NCBI RefSeq assembly: GCF_004349355.1
Contig: NZ_SMFK01000001.1
Span: forward strand, 62,001 to 126,000
Source of the DNA: Flavobacterium cellulosilyticum
GTDB lineage: Bacteria; Bacteroidota; Bacteroidia; Flavobacteriales; Flavobacteriaceae
DNA: 64,000 nucleotides
Reading direction: 5' to 3'
Under the pieces are notes generated by a model. The model was not told where the DNA came from, made no database searches, and saw only the letters and a list, made by a program, of their open reading frames with translations. Positions 46,735-55,139 of this stretch are shown one piece after another (the first letter of the stretch is position 1; every line of letters starts with the position of its first letter). The translations under genes were made by a program, and so were the position numbers.

Positions 46735-46860
46735 CACAGATCAAACGCCCTTCGATATGCTCAGGGTGACAAAACGAATTTACACCAATTTAATAATTTA
46801 GTTATTCGAATAACTTAGTGTCTTCGGGCCTTCGCGGCAAAAAACACCTTCGTGTTAAAG
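46735..46860. repeat. Repeat-rich spacer between HMG-CoA reductase and GHMP kinase genes
   Basis: Three elements follow one another: a REP-like imperfect palindrome CCCTTCGATATGCTCAGGG (46748-46766), a perfect palindrome GTTATTCGAATAAC (46801-46814), and TTCG-rich short repeats (46822-46856, e.g. TCTTCGGGCCTTCGCGG then CCTTCGTG). The REP-like word is of a type I know from many bacterial intergenic regions. Confidence 0.65.
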
Positions 46861-46864
46861 AAAT

Positions 46865-47782
46865 ATGAAAAAAGAATTTTATAGTAACGGGAAACTATTA
46901 ATCACTGGAGAATATTTAGTTCTTGACGGAGCCAAAGGATTTGCGCTCCCAACTAAATTTGGACAAAATCTAATTGTAGAAAATGGAGCAAACAGATCTA
47001 TTACTTGGAAAAGTTACGATTCTGATGGAAGCATTTGGCTAGATGTAAACCTTACATTTCTTGAAATTTTAAACAAAGATACTAATGATAAGCAAGCATC
47101 GGTAAAAAACACCTTAATCGAAATTCTACATGCAGCCTCTTTATTGAATCCGGATTTTATTGAAAACTCTGAAGGTTATAACATCATAACACATCTGACT
47201 TTTCCCAAAAATTGGGGATTGGGGACTTCATCTACCTTAATAAACAATATTGCACAATGGTTGCAAATCAATGCATTTGTTTTGCTAAAAAATAGCTTTG
47301 GCGGTAGCGGCTATGATATTGCTTGCGCGCAAAACAACAGCCCTATCGTCTATCATCTAGATATGGGAAAACCTGTTGTTGAAAAAGTAACTTTCCATCC
47401 AGATTTCAAAAACAATTTATATTTTGTTTACTTGGATAAAAAGCAAAATAGCAAATCAGCGATTGCGGCTTATTATAACAATAGGAATGAGAATTTATCC
47501 AAAAACATTGCCAAAATTGACTTGCTTACACATGAAGTCCTAACTGCAAAAACGCTTCGGGAATTTGCGACAGCATTAGATGAACACGAAGCCGAAATGA
47601 GCAACATTCTAGAAATGCAAACCATAAAAGAATCTTTATTTTCAGATTTTAATGGTGTTATAAAAAGTCTTGGCGCTTGGGGAGGTGATTTTGTATTGGC
47701 AATTTCCAAAGAAAATCCAACAGCCTATTTTGAGAAAAGAGGATATCGAACTATAATCTCTTATAAAGAAATGATTCTGTAA
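46865..47782 (+). CDS. GYDIA-family GHMP kinase
   Basis: The 305-residue GHMP-superfamily kinase has the N-terminal YSNGKLLITGEYLVLDGA, the ATP loop NWGLGTSSTLINNIA (the usual PxxxGLGSSAA) and GGSGYDIACAQ, from which the family takes its name. Related enzymes phosphorylate mevalonate, phosphomevalonate or homoserine. The HMG-CoA reductase gene just upstream suggests a mevalonate-pathway kinase role, but the substrate is not defined by sequence. Confidence 0.9.
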   Translation: MKKEFYSNGKLLITGEYLVLDGAKGFALPTKFGQNLIVENGANRSITWKSYDSDGSIWLDVNLTFLEILNKDTNDKQASVKNTLIEILHAASLLNPDFIENSEGYNIITHLTFPKNWGLGTSSTLINNIAQWLQINAFVLLKNSFGGSGYDIACAQNNSPIVYHLDMGKPVVEKVTFHPDFKNNLYFVYLDKKQNSKSAIAAYYNNRNENLSKNIAKIDLLTHEVLTAKTLREFATALDEHEAEMSNILEMQTIKESLFSDFNGVIKSLGAWGGDFVLAISKENPTAYFEKRGYRTIISYKEMIL

Positions 47783-47785
47783 ATC

Positions 47786-47814
47786 AAAAAATCCCGATAA
47801 ATCGGGATTTTTTG
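47786..47814. terminator. Bidirectional intrinsic terminator
   Basis: A stem of at least nine bp (AAATCCCGA with TCGGGATTT, loop TAAA) with A and T tracts lies between convergent genes. Confidence 0.85.
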
Positions 47815-47832
47815 TTTGTATAAAGGTTCAAT

Positions 47833-49932
47833 TTAGTAATTGAACTTACTTCTATTGTCTTTTATTTCTGCTTTATCTTTCAAGGCAGGAATAACTCTGT
47901 TAACATCTCCAGCACTTTGTGCCGTTAATTGAGTTATATAAGAAGCGTGACTCGCTAATTTAGGCGCTTTTATAGTGCTTTTATTTAAAACCACATAGAC
48001 TCCTGTATTTCCTTCAATTGGGGCAGAAAGTTTACCTGTTGCTAATGCAAAAGCATTACCAACAACTTTAGGCTCTTGACCGACGCCACCAGCTAAAGTT
48101 GGATTCATCATAGTAACATCTGTAGCTTGTTGAACAGTAGATCCAGTAGCTTTTGCAATTGCTGCTAATGAAGTTCCTGACATTTTAGCTTTGATTAACT
48201 CTGCTTTTTTCTTGTTCTTAAGAATTGGCTCAACATAAGATCGAACAGCTTCGACTGTCATTAAACCCTCAGCGTTTACTTTTTTAAGTTTAGCAATTAC
48301 GTGACCTAAATTTGCCACTTCAAATCTTTTTACAGCTCCAGTATCAGTTCCGCTTTCAAAAGCCCATCTTACAATGTTTCTTTGATTCCCTAATGGACCA
48401 AAAGATTCATCCATAGCTTTAGCAGTAACAGGAGGCGCAACTGTTAATTTCATTTCAGCAGCAACTTTGTTAAAATCTTTATCTGCAGCATCCATTTCAA
48501 ATTTTGTAGCTTGAGTAAATACTTTGTCTGATGTTGATTCAGAAGCTTCTACTTTTTGAGCTACTGTTGCTAATCGAACTCCATCTTGCTTATCCGTTAT
48601 TTTAATGATATGAAATCCAAAAGGAGTTTCTACCAATCCAACTTTTCCAATTGGATTATTAAATACAAAATCATTGAATGGCTTTACCATTTGGTTTGGA
48701 CCAAAAAATCCTAAATCACCGCCTTGTTGTGCTGAAGAATCATCAGAAGCAGTAAAAGCTAACATCAAGAAACTTTCCGGATTTGCATTTACTTGTGCCA
48801 AAATTGATTCTGCTTTGGCTTTTGCTTCTTCTTTAGTTCTTTTTTCTTTTTGGTTTGGAACTTGTGTTCCTTCGTAGCTAATTAAAATGTGACTTGCTTT
48901 TGCATTCACACCCACTTTTCTACCAAATGATTTAGAAATACAATAGTAATTCCCCATTTTGTATGGACCATAAATTTCTCCAGGAGCCAAGTTGTATAAT
49001 TTATCCGCATCTACAGCAGGTAAATCTTTTTTAGCTACATAAGTAGAATCATAAGGAACATCAGAATTTGAATTTACAAATTCTACAATATTTTTAGCGT
49101 TTCTAAAACCCGGTAACGTATCGTTCTGTTTAGTAGTCGCATTGTACACTACGCTTCCAGATAAAAGACTATTGATTTTAGATTTTACTTCAGTTTCATC
49201 CTCAGGAGATGCTTTATCTTCAATTAAAACATATTCTATCTCGCGAGTTTCGTCAGCTTTGTATTTTTTCTCATTTTTCTTCATAAAAGAAACAATTTCA
49301 TCATCAGATACTTTTACTTCGCTGTCCTTAATTGACGAATACATTCCGGCAACATAGTCAAAGTTTACTTTGTTAGCTTCCATTTCGTATCTCAATTTTC
49401 CTTCACTTTCAGTTGTGTAAAGTCCTGCTTTTATCAAATTTGTATAAATTTGATATTTGGCATTCAACTCTGCATCTTTCTCTCTGTCTTTTAAAACTTG
49501 AGCTTGATCCGGATTAGAATTAAAAAATTCTTTGAATTTAGCTTCATCAAAAATACCCGCAGCGTTTAAAAAAGAAGGGTTTTTTCCAATATTTGGATCT
49601 GCTTTCAACACTTCCATAATATGTTTTGCACCAACTCTCAATCCCAATTTATCAAACTCAGCAGTTAATAAAGCTACAGATACTTCTTGATCCCAAACTC
49701 TATTTGCTGCTGCTGTAGAAGTTATTCCTTGTTGACTTTTTTCAACATTACTAACTTTTACTCTAAAATCTTCAAATGAAATGTCTTTCCCATTTATGCT
49801 ACCTACATCTTTTGCACTAGATCCAAAAGCGCCTTTGTCAAAAAGACTTGGAACAAGAAATGCAAATAATGCGAATGCAATAACCACTATCATTAATGCA
49901 GAACGTTGTCTAATTTTTTCTAAAACTGCCAT
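47833..49932 (-). CDS. Peptidylprolyl isomerase, PpiD/SurA-type foldase
   Basis: The 699-residue protein has an N-terminal membrane anchor (RSALMIVVIAFALFAFLVP), a SurA_N-like chaperone region (~35-230) and a parvulin-type rotamase domain (~340-455; ASHILISYEG, GGDLGFFGPNQMVKPFNDFVF, VETPFGFHIIKI). A long C-terminal segment follows, possibly a second degenerate rotamase-like module. It should sit in the inner membrane facing the periplasm and assist outer-membrane or secreted protein folding. Domain order matches PpiD. Confidence 0.92.
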   Translation of the reverse strand: MAVLEKIRQRSALMIVVIAFALFAFLVPSLFDKGAFGSSAKDVGSINGKDISFEDFRVKVSNVEKSQQGITSTAAANRVWDQEVSVALLTAEFDKLGLRVGAKHIMEVLKADPNIGKNPSFLNAAGIFDEAKFKEFFNSNPDQAQVLKDREKDAELNAKYQIYTNLIKAGLYTTESEGKLRYEMEANKVNFDYVAGMYSSIKDSEVKVSDDEIVSFMKKNEKKYKADETREIEYVLIEDKASPEDETEVKSKINSLLSGSVVYNATTKQNDTLPGFRNAKNIVEFVNSNSDVPYDSTYVAKKDLPAVDADKLYNLAPGEIYGPYKMGNYYCISKSFGRKVGVNAKASHILISYEGTQVPNQKEKRTKEEAKAKAESILAQVNANPESFLMLAFTASDDSSAQQGGDLGFFGPNQMVKPFNDFVFNNPIGKVGLVETPFGFHIIKITDKQDGVRLATVAQKVEASESTSDKVFTQATKFEMDAADKDFNKVAAEMKLTVAPPVTAKAMDESFGPLGNQRNIVRWAFESGTDTGAVKRFEVANLGHVIAKLKKVNAEGLMTVEAVRSYVEPILKNKKKAELIKAKMSGTSLAAIAKATGSTVQQATDVTMMNPTLAGGVGQEPKVVGNAFALATGKLSAPIEGNTGVYVVLNKSTIKAPKLASHASYITQLTAQSAGDVNRVIPALKDKAEIKDNRSKFNY

Positions 49933-50040
49933 TTTTATTGTTGTTTATTTTATATTCAGTTTGCGAAAATACAATTATCTAATTAATAATTATACTAGTA
50001 ACACTATATTTTACAAGAAATTTTGATTTACCAAAAAAAA

Positions 50041-51300
50041 TCAATCTTTTACTGTCAATTTTACTAATTCTATTTTCTTATTTGTTGCTTCTTCGATGAG
50101 GAAATGATAGGTTCCAATGGTGATAGCATCTCCATTTTGAGGTATTTCCTTTGTAAAATCTACAATGAATCCTCCAAGTGTTCCATAAGAATCACTTTCT
50201 GGAATTGTAAGCTTGTAGGTTTGATTCAAATATTCGACATCAAGACGAGCAGAAAATAAATAAACTCCATCTTCAATTTCAGTTTCTGTTAATTCTTCAT
50301 CAGAATCGTGTTCATCTTCAATTTCGCCAAAAAGTTCTTCTACGATATCTTCGATAGTAATTATTCCTGAAGTCCCCCCATATTCATCTAGAACTACAGC
50401 TACACTTTTTCGTTTTTTGGTAAGTAAACTCATTGCATCCTTAATATATATTGTTTCAGGCACAAACTCTACTCGAATTACAATGGATTTAATGGATTTT
50501 GGTTTTTTGAACATATCAAATGAATGTACATAACCGATGATGTCATCAAGTGAGTTTTGATATACTACAATTTTTGAATATCCTGTTTCAATAAATAATT
50601 TCTTCAATGCTGTTACTGATTCAAACAAATCAATGGCAACGATCTCCGTTCTTGGACTCATAATATCACGCGCTTTGACTCTCGAAAAGTCCAGTGCATT
50701 TTGGAATATTTGAATCTCAGAATCCATTTCTTCATGATCTTCAACAGTACTCATTTGCTCTGTAATATAATTACCTAACTCCGCTTTACTAAAATACAAA
50801 GGCACTAGATCGCCTTCAGTTTTAAAAAAACGTTTTAAAACAAAATCAGATACCCAGATAAAAAAAGTGGAAATAAAATAAAATAACAAATAAAAACCAT
50901 AAGCTGGAAGCGCAAAAACCTTTATCAAAGTATTGGCATATATTTGAAAAAATACCTTAGGCAGGAACTCTGCTGTGATTAATACAATTATGGTAGATAA
51001 TAGCGTTTGGATTATTAGATTCAAAAATTCTGAAAAATGAAATCCTATAACCTCAATCCAATGCAATAATAACTCGCCCATTAAAAAACCATATACTACT
51101 AAAGCAATATTGTTTCCAATAAGCATTGAGGCAATAAATTTCGAAGGTTTTTCAGTTAGTTTAGTAAGAACATTAGAGATAAAATTGTCTTGTTTTTTTT
51201 CTATCTCAAGATATATTTTGTTTGAAGAAATAAAGGCTATTTCCATTCCCGAGAAAAATGCACTTAGTATTAGACATAGTATTATAATACTAATTTCCAT
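50041..51300 (-). CDS. CNNM/hemolysin-C-type membrane protein with CBS domains
   Basis: The 419-residue protein has a DUF21/CNNM transmembrane domain (~1-185, including FFSGMEIAFISSNK), a pair of CBS domains (~190-320; ARDIMSPRTEIVAID, VAVVLDEYGGTSGIITIEDIVEELFG) and a C-terminal CorC/HlyC transporter-associated domain. Homologues are implicated in Mg2+/Co2+ transport or resistance. It resembles GldE in layout, but the neighbours (lptC, PpiD-like) are not those of gldE. The ATG at 51300 is preferred to a TTG just upstream. Confidence 0.9.
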   Translation of the reverse strand: MEISIIILCLILSAFFSGMEIAFISSNKIYLEIEKKQDNFISNVLTKLTEKPSKFIASMLIGNNIALVVYGFLMGELLLHWIEVIGFHFSEFLNLIIQTLLSTIIVLITAEFLPKVFFQIYANTLIKVFALPAYGFYLLFYFISTFFIWVSDFVLKRFFKTEGDLVPLYFSKAELGNYITEQMSTVEDHEEMDSEIQIFQNALDFSRVKARDIMSPRTEIVAIDLFESVTALKKLFIETGYSKIVVYQNSLDDIIGYVHSFDMFKKPKSIKSIVIRVEFVPETIYIKDAMSLLTKKRKSVAVVLDEYGGTSGIITIEDIVEELFGEIEDEHDSDEELTETEIEDGVYLFSARLDVEYLNQTYKLTIPESDSYGTLGGFIVDFTKEIPQNGDAITIGTYHFLIEEATNKKIELVKLTVKD

Positions 51301-51303
51301 CAA

Positions 51304-51498
51304 TTAGGACTTTTTACTGGTATCATCGAACTTTTTGGCAAACTTCCTTCTGAAGAAAAACATAAAAACAGAAAGCACTGCTATTCCTAGAAAAAGAAAA
51401 TGCTGATCATTATCTTGATCCCACATTTCTATTGCTCTAATGGCAAAGAAGATAGCCGCTACAAGATAAATATATTGTGTGTATTTTAAGTAATTCAT
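51304..51498 (-). CDS. Small two-segment membrane protein
   Basis: The 64-residue protein has two hydrophobic stretches (about residues 8-22 and 33-48) and a Lys-rich C-terminus. It lies between lptC and the CNNM gene with 12-base and ~3-base gaps, so it is probably translated as part of the same operon. Family unknown. Confidence 0.72.
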   Translation of the reverse strand: MNYLKYTQYIYLVAAIFFAIRAIEMWDQDNDQHFLFLGIAVLSVFMFFFRRKFAKKFDDTSKKS

Positions 51499-51510
51499 AA
51501 TAAAGTGTAT

Positions 51511-52059
51511 TTAATCAGAAGACTCCACTTCTCCTGTTATTTTTTGAGAATTAATTTGTTTGAAATCTTTACTAAAATCAATTCCTTGTCCATTTGAAAC
51601 TCCTTTTGGGTCTGTAAATTTAAAGCTTTTTTCTGTAAAAAACCATTCGTTTTTTTGGTCGAAATACAATTGTTCCGTTTCGAGTATTTGCCCATCTTGA
51701 GAAGTGATTTTCACATTTCCCTTCAAATCAATGATGTTTGTTAACTTATAGGAAGTAGCATAATCTGACTTTATATATGTTTTTTTTGCATTTTTGTCAT
51801 ACAAAGTAACATCTACACCTTTAGGGAATTCTGTAAAAGGAAAATCAACAGTTGCATAATCAATCATTTTTGAACTTATCAAAATAGCTGTTATGCGTCC
51901 TGAATCTGTATATTTTAAATTAATTTTATCCGCTTCTCCACTTGGCACAAATTCAGAAAAATTAATTTTTTGCACTTCTTTAAAATTACTTTCACAACCT
52001 ACAATCATTGTCAATGCAATAACAACTGAAAGGCTTGTATAGTTTTTTATTAAAGTCAT
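51511..52059 (-). CDS. lptC: LPS export ABC transporter periplasmic protein LptC, lipoprotein form
   Basis: The 182-residue protein has a lipoprotein signal with lipobox near residue 22 (TMIVGC) instead of the membrane helix of E. coli LptC. The body shows beta-jellyroll-type LptC features (SGRITAILISSKMIDY, VTLYDKNAKKTYIKSDYA, GNVKITSQDGQILETEQLYFD). LptC passes LPS from the LptFG complex to LptA. Other Lpt genes are not nearby. Confidence 0.87.
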   Translation of the reverse strand: MTLIKNYTSLSVVIALTMIVGCESNFKEVQKINFSEFVPSGEADKINLKYTDSGRITAILISSKMIDYATVDFPFTEFPKGVDVTLYDKNAKKTYIKSDYATSYKLTNIIDLKGNVKITSQDGQILETEQLYFDQKNEWFFTEKSFKFTDPKGVSNGQGIDFSKDFKQINSQKITGEVESSD

Positions 52060-52110
52060 TCGTGAAACTTAAGAAAATTGTGAGTGAAAATCAGCTAGAA
52101 ACTTTTCGTT

Positions 52111-53349
52111 TTAACGGAATTTACTTCTAACAAACCATTTGTCGTTAAGAGAAAAACTCAAGTTTAAATTGAGATAATTTTCTTGAATCAAATTAGCCGA
52201 AGTAGTTCCTTTTTTTCCATATTCAATCCCAAGGTTGAAATTTGACAAAGAAGCCGTTATTGGCAACCCTATACCTAAGGTCACTCCCACATCATTTATA
52301 GAAGTTGAATTAATTATTAGTCCTGTTTTTTCATATTTAAAACCTCCGCGAAAAGTAATTCTTTTACCATAACTCACATACGAACCTGAATCGGGAGTAT
52401 AATACCCTCCAATACTGTATTTTTGTCTTTTACCGTATTCAACATTGCTTTTCGAATTATACGAATTAGTTAATTCACCTACAGCTTGAATAGCTACTTC
52501 TGCACCAAAAAGCCACTTTTTTGAATCCCCAATTCCCGCTCCAAAAGCTATTTTTTGAGGCAATTTTAAATCGGTTGTTGTTTTTGATTCGTCAAGATTA
52601 TCGACAGTTTGAGAAGTATTGTTTATTGTTGAAACATTTCTAGTATTATTAGATCTTAAGTTGCTTTCAGGCGTATAATAAAGACTACTGAAAAAAGTCA
52701 ATTTTTCATTAATTTTAGTATTATACATCATCCCAACGTCATAATTTATACCTGATAACGTTGCGGCATTAGACTCAAGAGTCCCATTTTGAATATTTGG
52801 AGCAAACTCTACACTATTTGTTTTAATTTGACCAAAGTTATAATTTGCTTTAACTCCTACATTAAAATTTGAATTTACTTTATATCCAAACCCTAAAAAA
52901 ACTTTATTTACACCACCCCAGCCATTATAACTACGACTATTCTGAGTTCCGTTGGTGTTTATATCATTTATTCTATATCCTACTGATGACAATGGCATTA
53001 ACCCAAACGCCGCGCCAAATTTACCTAAAGGAATTCCTAAAGTTATATAATCTAAAGTAGTTCTATTCGTTTTTGCAGATGCATCATTCGATTTTAGTGT
53101 AGCATGGTTACTACTGCCTCCAATAGTAAAATTAGTCCATTTTAAATCTGCAAGGCCGGCAGGATTTAATAAATTAACATGTGTACTATCTTTTGATATA
53201 GATATTCCACCCATTGAACGACTTTCTAGCGTTCCATTAAATTTCGCTTCTCCGATTCCGTAAAAAGAATATGGCGATGATGTGCCGTCTTGTGCAAAGG
53301 AAACAACAGACAAAAACAAACAAGCACCAATTATAAATTTTCTAATCAT
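52111..53349 (-). CDS. FadL-like outer-membrane barrel protein
   Basis: The 412-residue protein has a signal peptide (MIRKFIIGACLFLSVVSFAQ) and begins with the FadL/OmpP1-like pattern SSPYSFYGIGE...RSMGGISI followed by NLLNPAGLADLKW. Many amphipathic strands and a C-terminal KWFVRSKFR indicate an outer-membrane beta-barrel. Function is unassigned. It overlaps coaX by eight bases and is followed by lptC, a gene order I know from Flavobacterium genomes. Confidence 0.82.
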   Translation of the reverse strand: MIRKFIIGACLFLSVVSFAQDGTSSPYSFYGIGEAKFNGTLESRSMGGISISKDSTHVNLLNPAGLADLKWTNFTIGGSSNHATLKSNDASAKTNRTTLDYITLGIPLGKFGAAFGLMPLSSVGYRINDINTNGTQNSRSYNGWGGVNKVFLGFGYKVNSNFNVGVKANYNFGQIKTNSVEFAPNIQNGTLESNAATLSGINYDVGMMYNTKINEKLTFFSSLYYTPESNLRSNNTRNVSTINNTSQTVDNLDESKTTTDLKLPQKIAFGAGIGDSKKWLFGAEVAIQAVGELTNSYNSKSNVEYGKRQKYSIGGYYTPDSGSYVSYGKRITFRGGFKYEKTGLIINSTSINDVGVTLGIGLPITASLSNFNLGIEYGKKGTTSANLIQENYLNLNLSFSLNDKWFVRSKFR

Positions 53350-54076
53350 TGTTGATTTTATATTGAAAAGTTTGGTTCAAACTTTCTAGCAGGAAATTTG
53401 AATTGGCAAATATGGTATTTTTTAATCGTTTGGCCAAAAATTCAGAGTCTCCACCCGTTAAAATTATTATAAAGTTTGAAAAATTCGCTTTATATTCATC
53501 TATGAAACCATCAATTTCATATACTAATCCATTTACAATACCTGAATGAATCGAATTGGAAGTCGAATTTCCAATAAAATTTTCAGGATTTTCTAATGAC
53601 AACAATGGAAGTTTTGATGTGTACTCATATAAAGCTTGATACCTCAACTTCAATCCCGGCGAAATTGACCCTCCAAGATACTTATTTTGATCATTTATAA
53701 AATCATAAGTAACACAGGTTCCAGCATCAATAACCAACCGATTTTGATTTGGAAACTTTAGAGTTGCTCCAGTTGCGAGTACCAGTCGATCAATTCCTAA
53801 AGTTAAGGGCGTTTCATAGCAATTAGAAAATGGAAATGGATCTATATTTGACACAAAATGGATATTTACGACATCTTCAAAGCCAATAAATATCGATTTT
53901 TCGATTTCAGACACAGATGAAATGACTAAATTACTTATCTTTTTATATTTTTTTAAAATATTTTTAATATTTTTTTCAAGCTCACTTTTTATAAAAACAA
54001 AGGAATCTAAAATGATACTTCCCTCAAATACAGCGGCTTTAATTCTTGTATTACCAATGTCTAATGTTAAAATCAT
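53342..54076 (-). CDS. coaX: Type III pantothenate kinase
   Basis: The 244-residue ASKHA-superfamily kinase catalyses the first step of coenzyme A synthesis. The phosphate-binding LTLDIGNTRIKAAVF, the GIDRLVLATGA segment and the VIDAGTCVTYDFI motif with the catalytic Asp match the family. Length is normal. It is the first gene of the coaX-FadL-like-lptC-small protein-CNNM run on the minus strand. Confidence 0.95.
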   Translation of the reverse strand: MILTLDIGNTRIKAAVFEGSIILDSFVFIKSELEKNIKNILKKYKKISNLVISSVSEIEKSIFIGFEDVVNIHFVSNIDPFPFSNCYETPLTLGIDRLVLATGATLKFPNQNRLVIDAGTCVTYDFINDQNKYLGGSISPGLKLRYQALYEYTSKLPLLSLENPENFIGNSTSNSIHSGIVNGLVYEIDGFIDEYKANFSNFIIILTGGDSEFLAKRLKNTIFANSNFLLESLNQTFQYKINND

Positions 54077-54128
54077 ATTGTATTTTTTAATGATGCGAAG
54101 TTACGAATAGATTTTTTTTAAAAAATGT

Positions 54129-54159
54129 TTTGGATAAATTAAAAATCATCCTATATTTG
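54129..54159 (+). promoter_or_regulatory. Promoter of tRNA-Phe
   Basis: TTTG (54129-54132) is separated by 19 bases from TATATTTG (54152-54159), a full match to the Bacteroidota -33/-7 consensus 16 bases before the tRNA. Confidence 0.75.
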
Positions 54160-54175
54160 CACCCGCAATAAGAAC

Positions 54176-54248
54176 GGTACCTTAGCTCAGATGGTAGAGC
54201 AATGGACTGAAAATCCATGTGTCCCTGGTTCGATCCCTGGAGGTACCA
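54176..54248 (+). tRNA. tRNA-Phe (GAA)
   Basis: A full cloverleaf of 73 bases is visible: 7-bp acceptor stem (GGTACCT with AGGTACC), D arm, anticodon stem ATGGA/TCCAT with loop CTGAAAA (anticodon GAA at 54209-54211), and T arm with GGTTCGATCCC. The discriminator is A and CCA is not fully encoded. A strong promoter precedes and a terminator follows. Confidence 0.97.
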
Positions 54249-54250
54249 CA

Positions 54251-54283
54251 AAAAAACCCGAATAGAAATATTCGGGTTTTTTG
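54251..54283 (+). terminator. Intrinsic terminator after tRNA-Phe
   Basis: An 11-bp stem (54254-54264 with 54269-54279) and GAAA loop are followed by a T run. Confidence 0.88.
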
Positions 54284-54365
54284 TTTTAATTTTATACTTA
54301 TTACAAATTTCTAGGCATTCTATAATATCATTCAAAAATTTATTCGGAAAATGGAACAGTTTTGA

Positions 54366-54373
54366 TATATTTG
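54366..54373 (+). promoter_or_regulatory. Candidate -7 element of satP
   Basis: TATATTTG matches the consensus about 100 bases before the satP ATG. No clear -33 is seen, so the leader would be long. Confidence 0.4.
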
Positions 54374-54471
54374 TGAAAACAATTATATTCAAATAAAATA
54401 GTTTTATGAATTTAATTGACCATAATACCAATCTATTAAAACAAAAAAAACCAATTATATTTATTTAACTT

Positions 54472-55032
54472 ATGGAACAAATCATTAAAGACACTACTGC
54501 AAATCCAGCAACATTAGGCCTTTTTGGCTTCGGGATGACTACTATTTTATTAAATATTCACAACGCGGGATTCTTCGAACTCAATGCAATGATTATGGGA
54601 ATGGGAATGTTTTTTGGAGGCATGCAACAAGTTATAGCTGGAATTATGGAATGGAAAAAAGGAAATCTTTTTGCAATGACTGCCTTTACTTCTTACGGTT
54701 TCTTTTGGATATCTCTAGTAGCTTTATGGACTCTTCCAATAATGGGAGTAACCAAACCTGACGGCGCATCAATGGGTTTCTATTTGGGTTTATGGGGTTT
54801 ATTTACTTTTGCTTTATTCATTGGAACCCTTAAAGGGAACACCATTGGAAAACTTATTTTTGGTTCATTAGTTGTATTATTTGCATTATTATCCATTGCA
54901 AGTTTTACTGGAAATGCAGCAATTCATACCTTTGCAGGATATGAAGGAATTTTATGCGGTTTTTTCGCTTTTTATGAAGCCGCTGCAATTATCATAAATG
55001 AAAAATTCGGAAAAGAATTGTTGCCTCTTTAA
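54472..55032 (+). CDS. satP: Acetate uptake transporter, GPR1/FUN34/YaaH family
   Basis: The 186-residue protein has six membrane helices and the family signature NPATLGLFGFGMTTILL (NPAPLGL-type) at residues ~11-27. Members such as E. coli SatP import acetate or succinate with protons. The acetyl-CoA synthetase gene follows by 107 bases, which supports acetate as the likely substrate. Family placement is firm; substrate is inferred from context. Confidence 0.9.
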   Translation: MEQIIKDTTANPATLGLFGFGMTTILLNIHNAGFFELNAMIMGMGMFFGGMQQVIAGIMEWKKGNLFAMTAFTSYGFFWISLVALWTLPIMGVTKPDGASMGFYLGLWGLFTFALFIGTLKGNTIGKLIFGSLVVLFALLSIASFTGNAAIHTFAGYEGILCGFFAFYEAAAIIINEKFGKELLPL

Positions 55033-55139
55033 AAACAAATGTTCCAATTATTTACTTTATATCCAATTCCAAAGTATATAAAATAAACAAATCATTATTA
55101 CTTTAAGCTTAAGACTTTTAAAAACAGAAAAAAAACATT

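Noticed and set aside
47099..47770. Possible pseudokinase status of the GHMP protein
   Set aside because: The ATP loop and GYDIA motif are intact, and the shortened spacing between them fits the GYDIA branch rather than decay.
54176..54248. tRNA-Phe as an integration site of a mobile element
   Set aside because: No integrase, direct repeat of the tRNA end or foreign-looking genes are seen on either side; flanks are coaX and satP.
54087..54431. Minus-strand frame across tRNA-Phe
   Set aside because: It runs antisense through a complete tRNA and its terminator, so it is not a gene.
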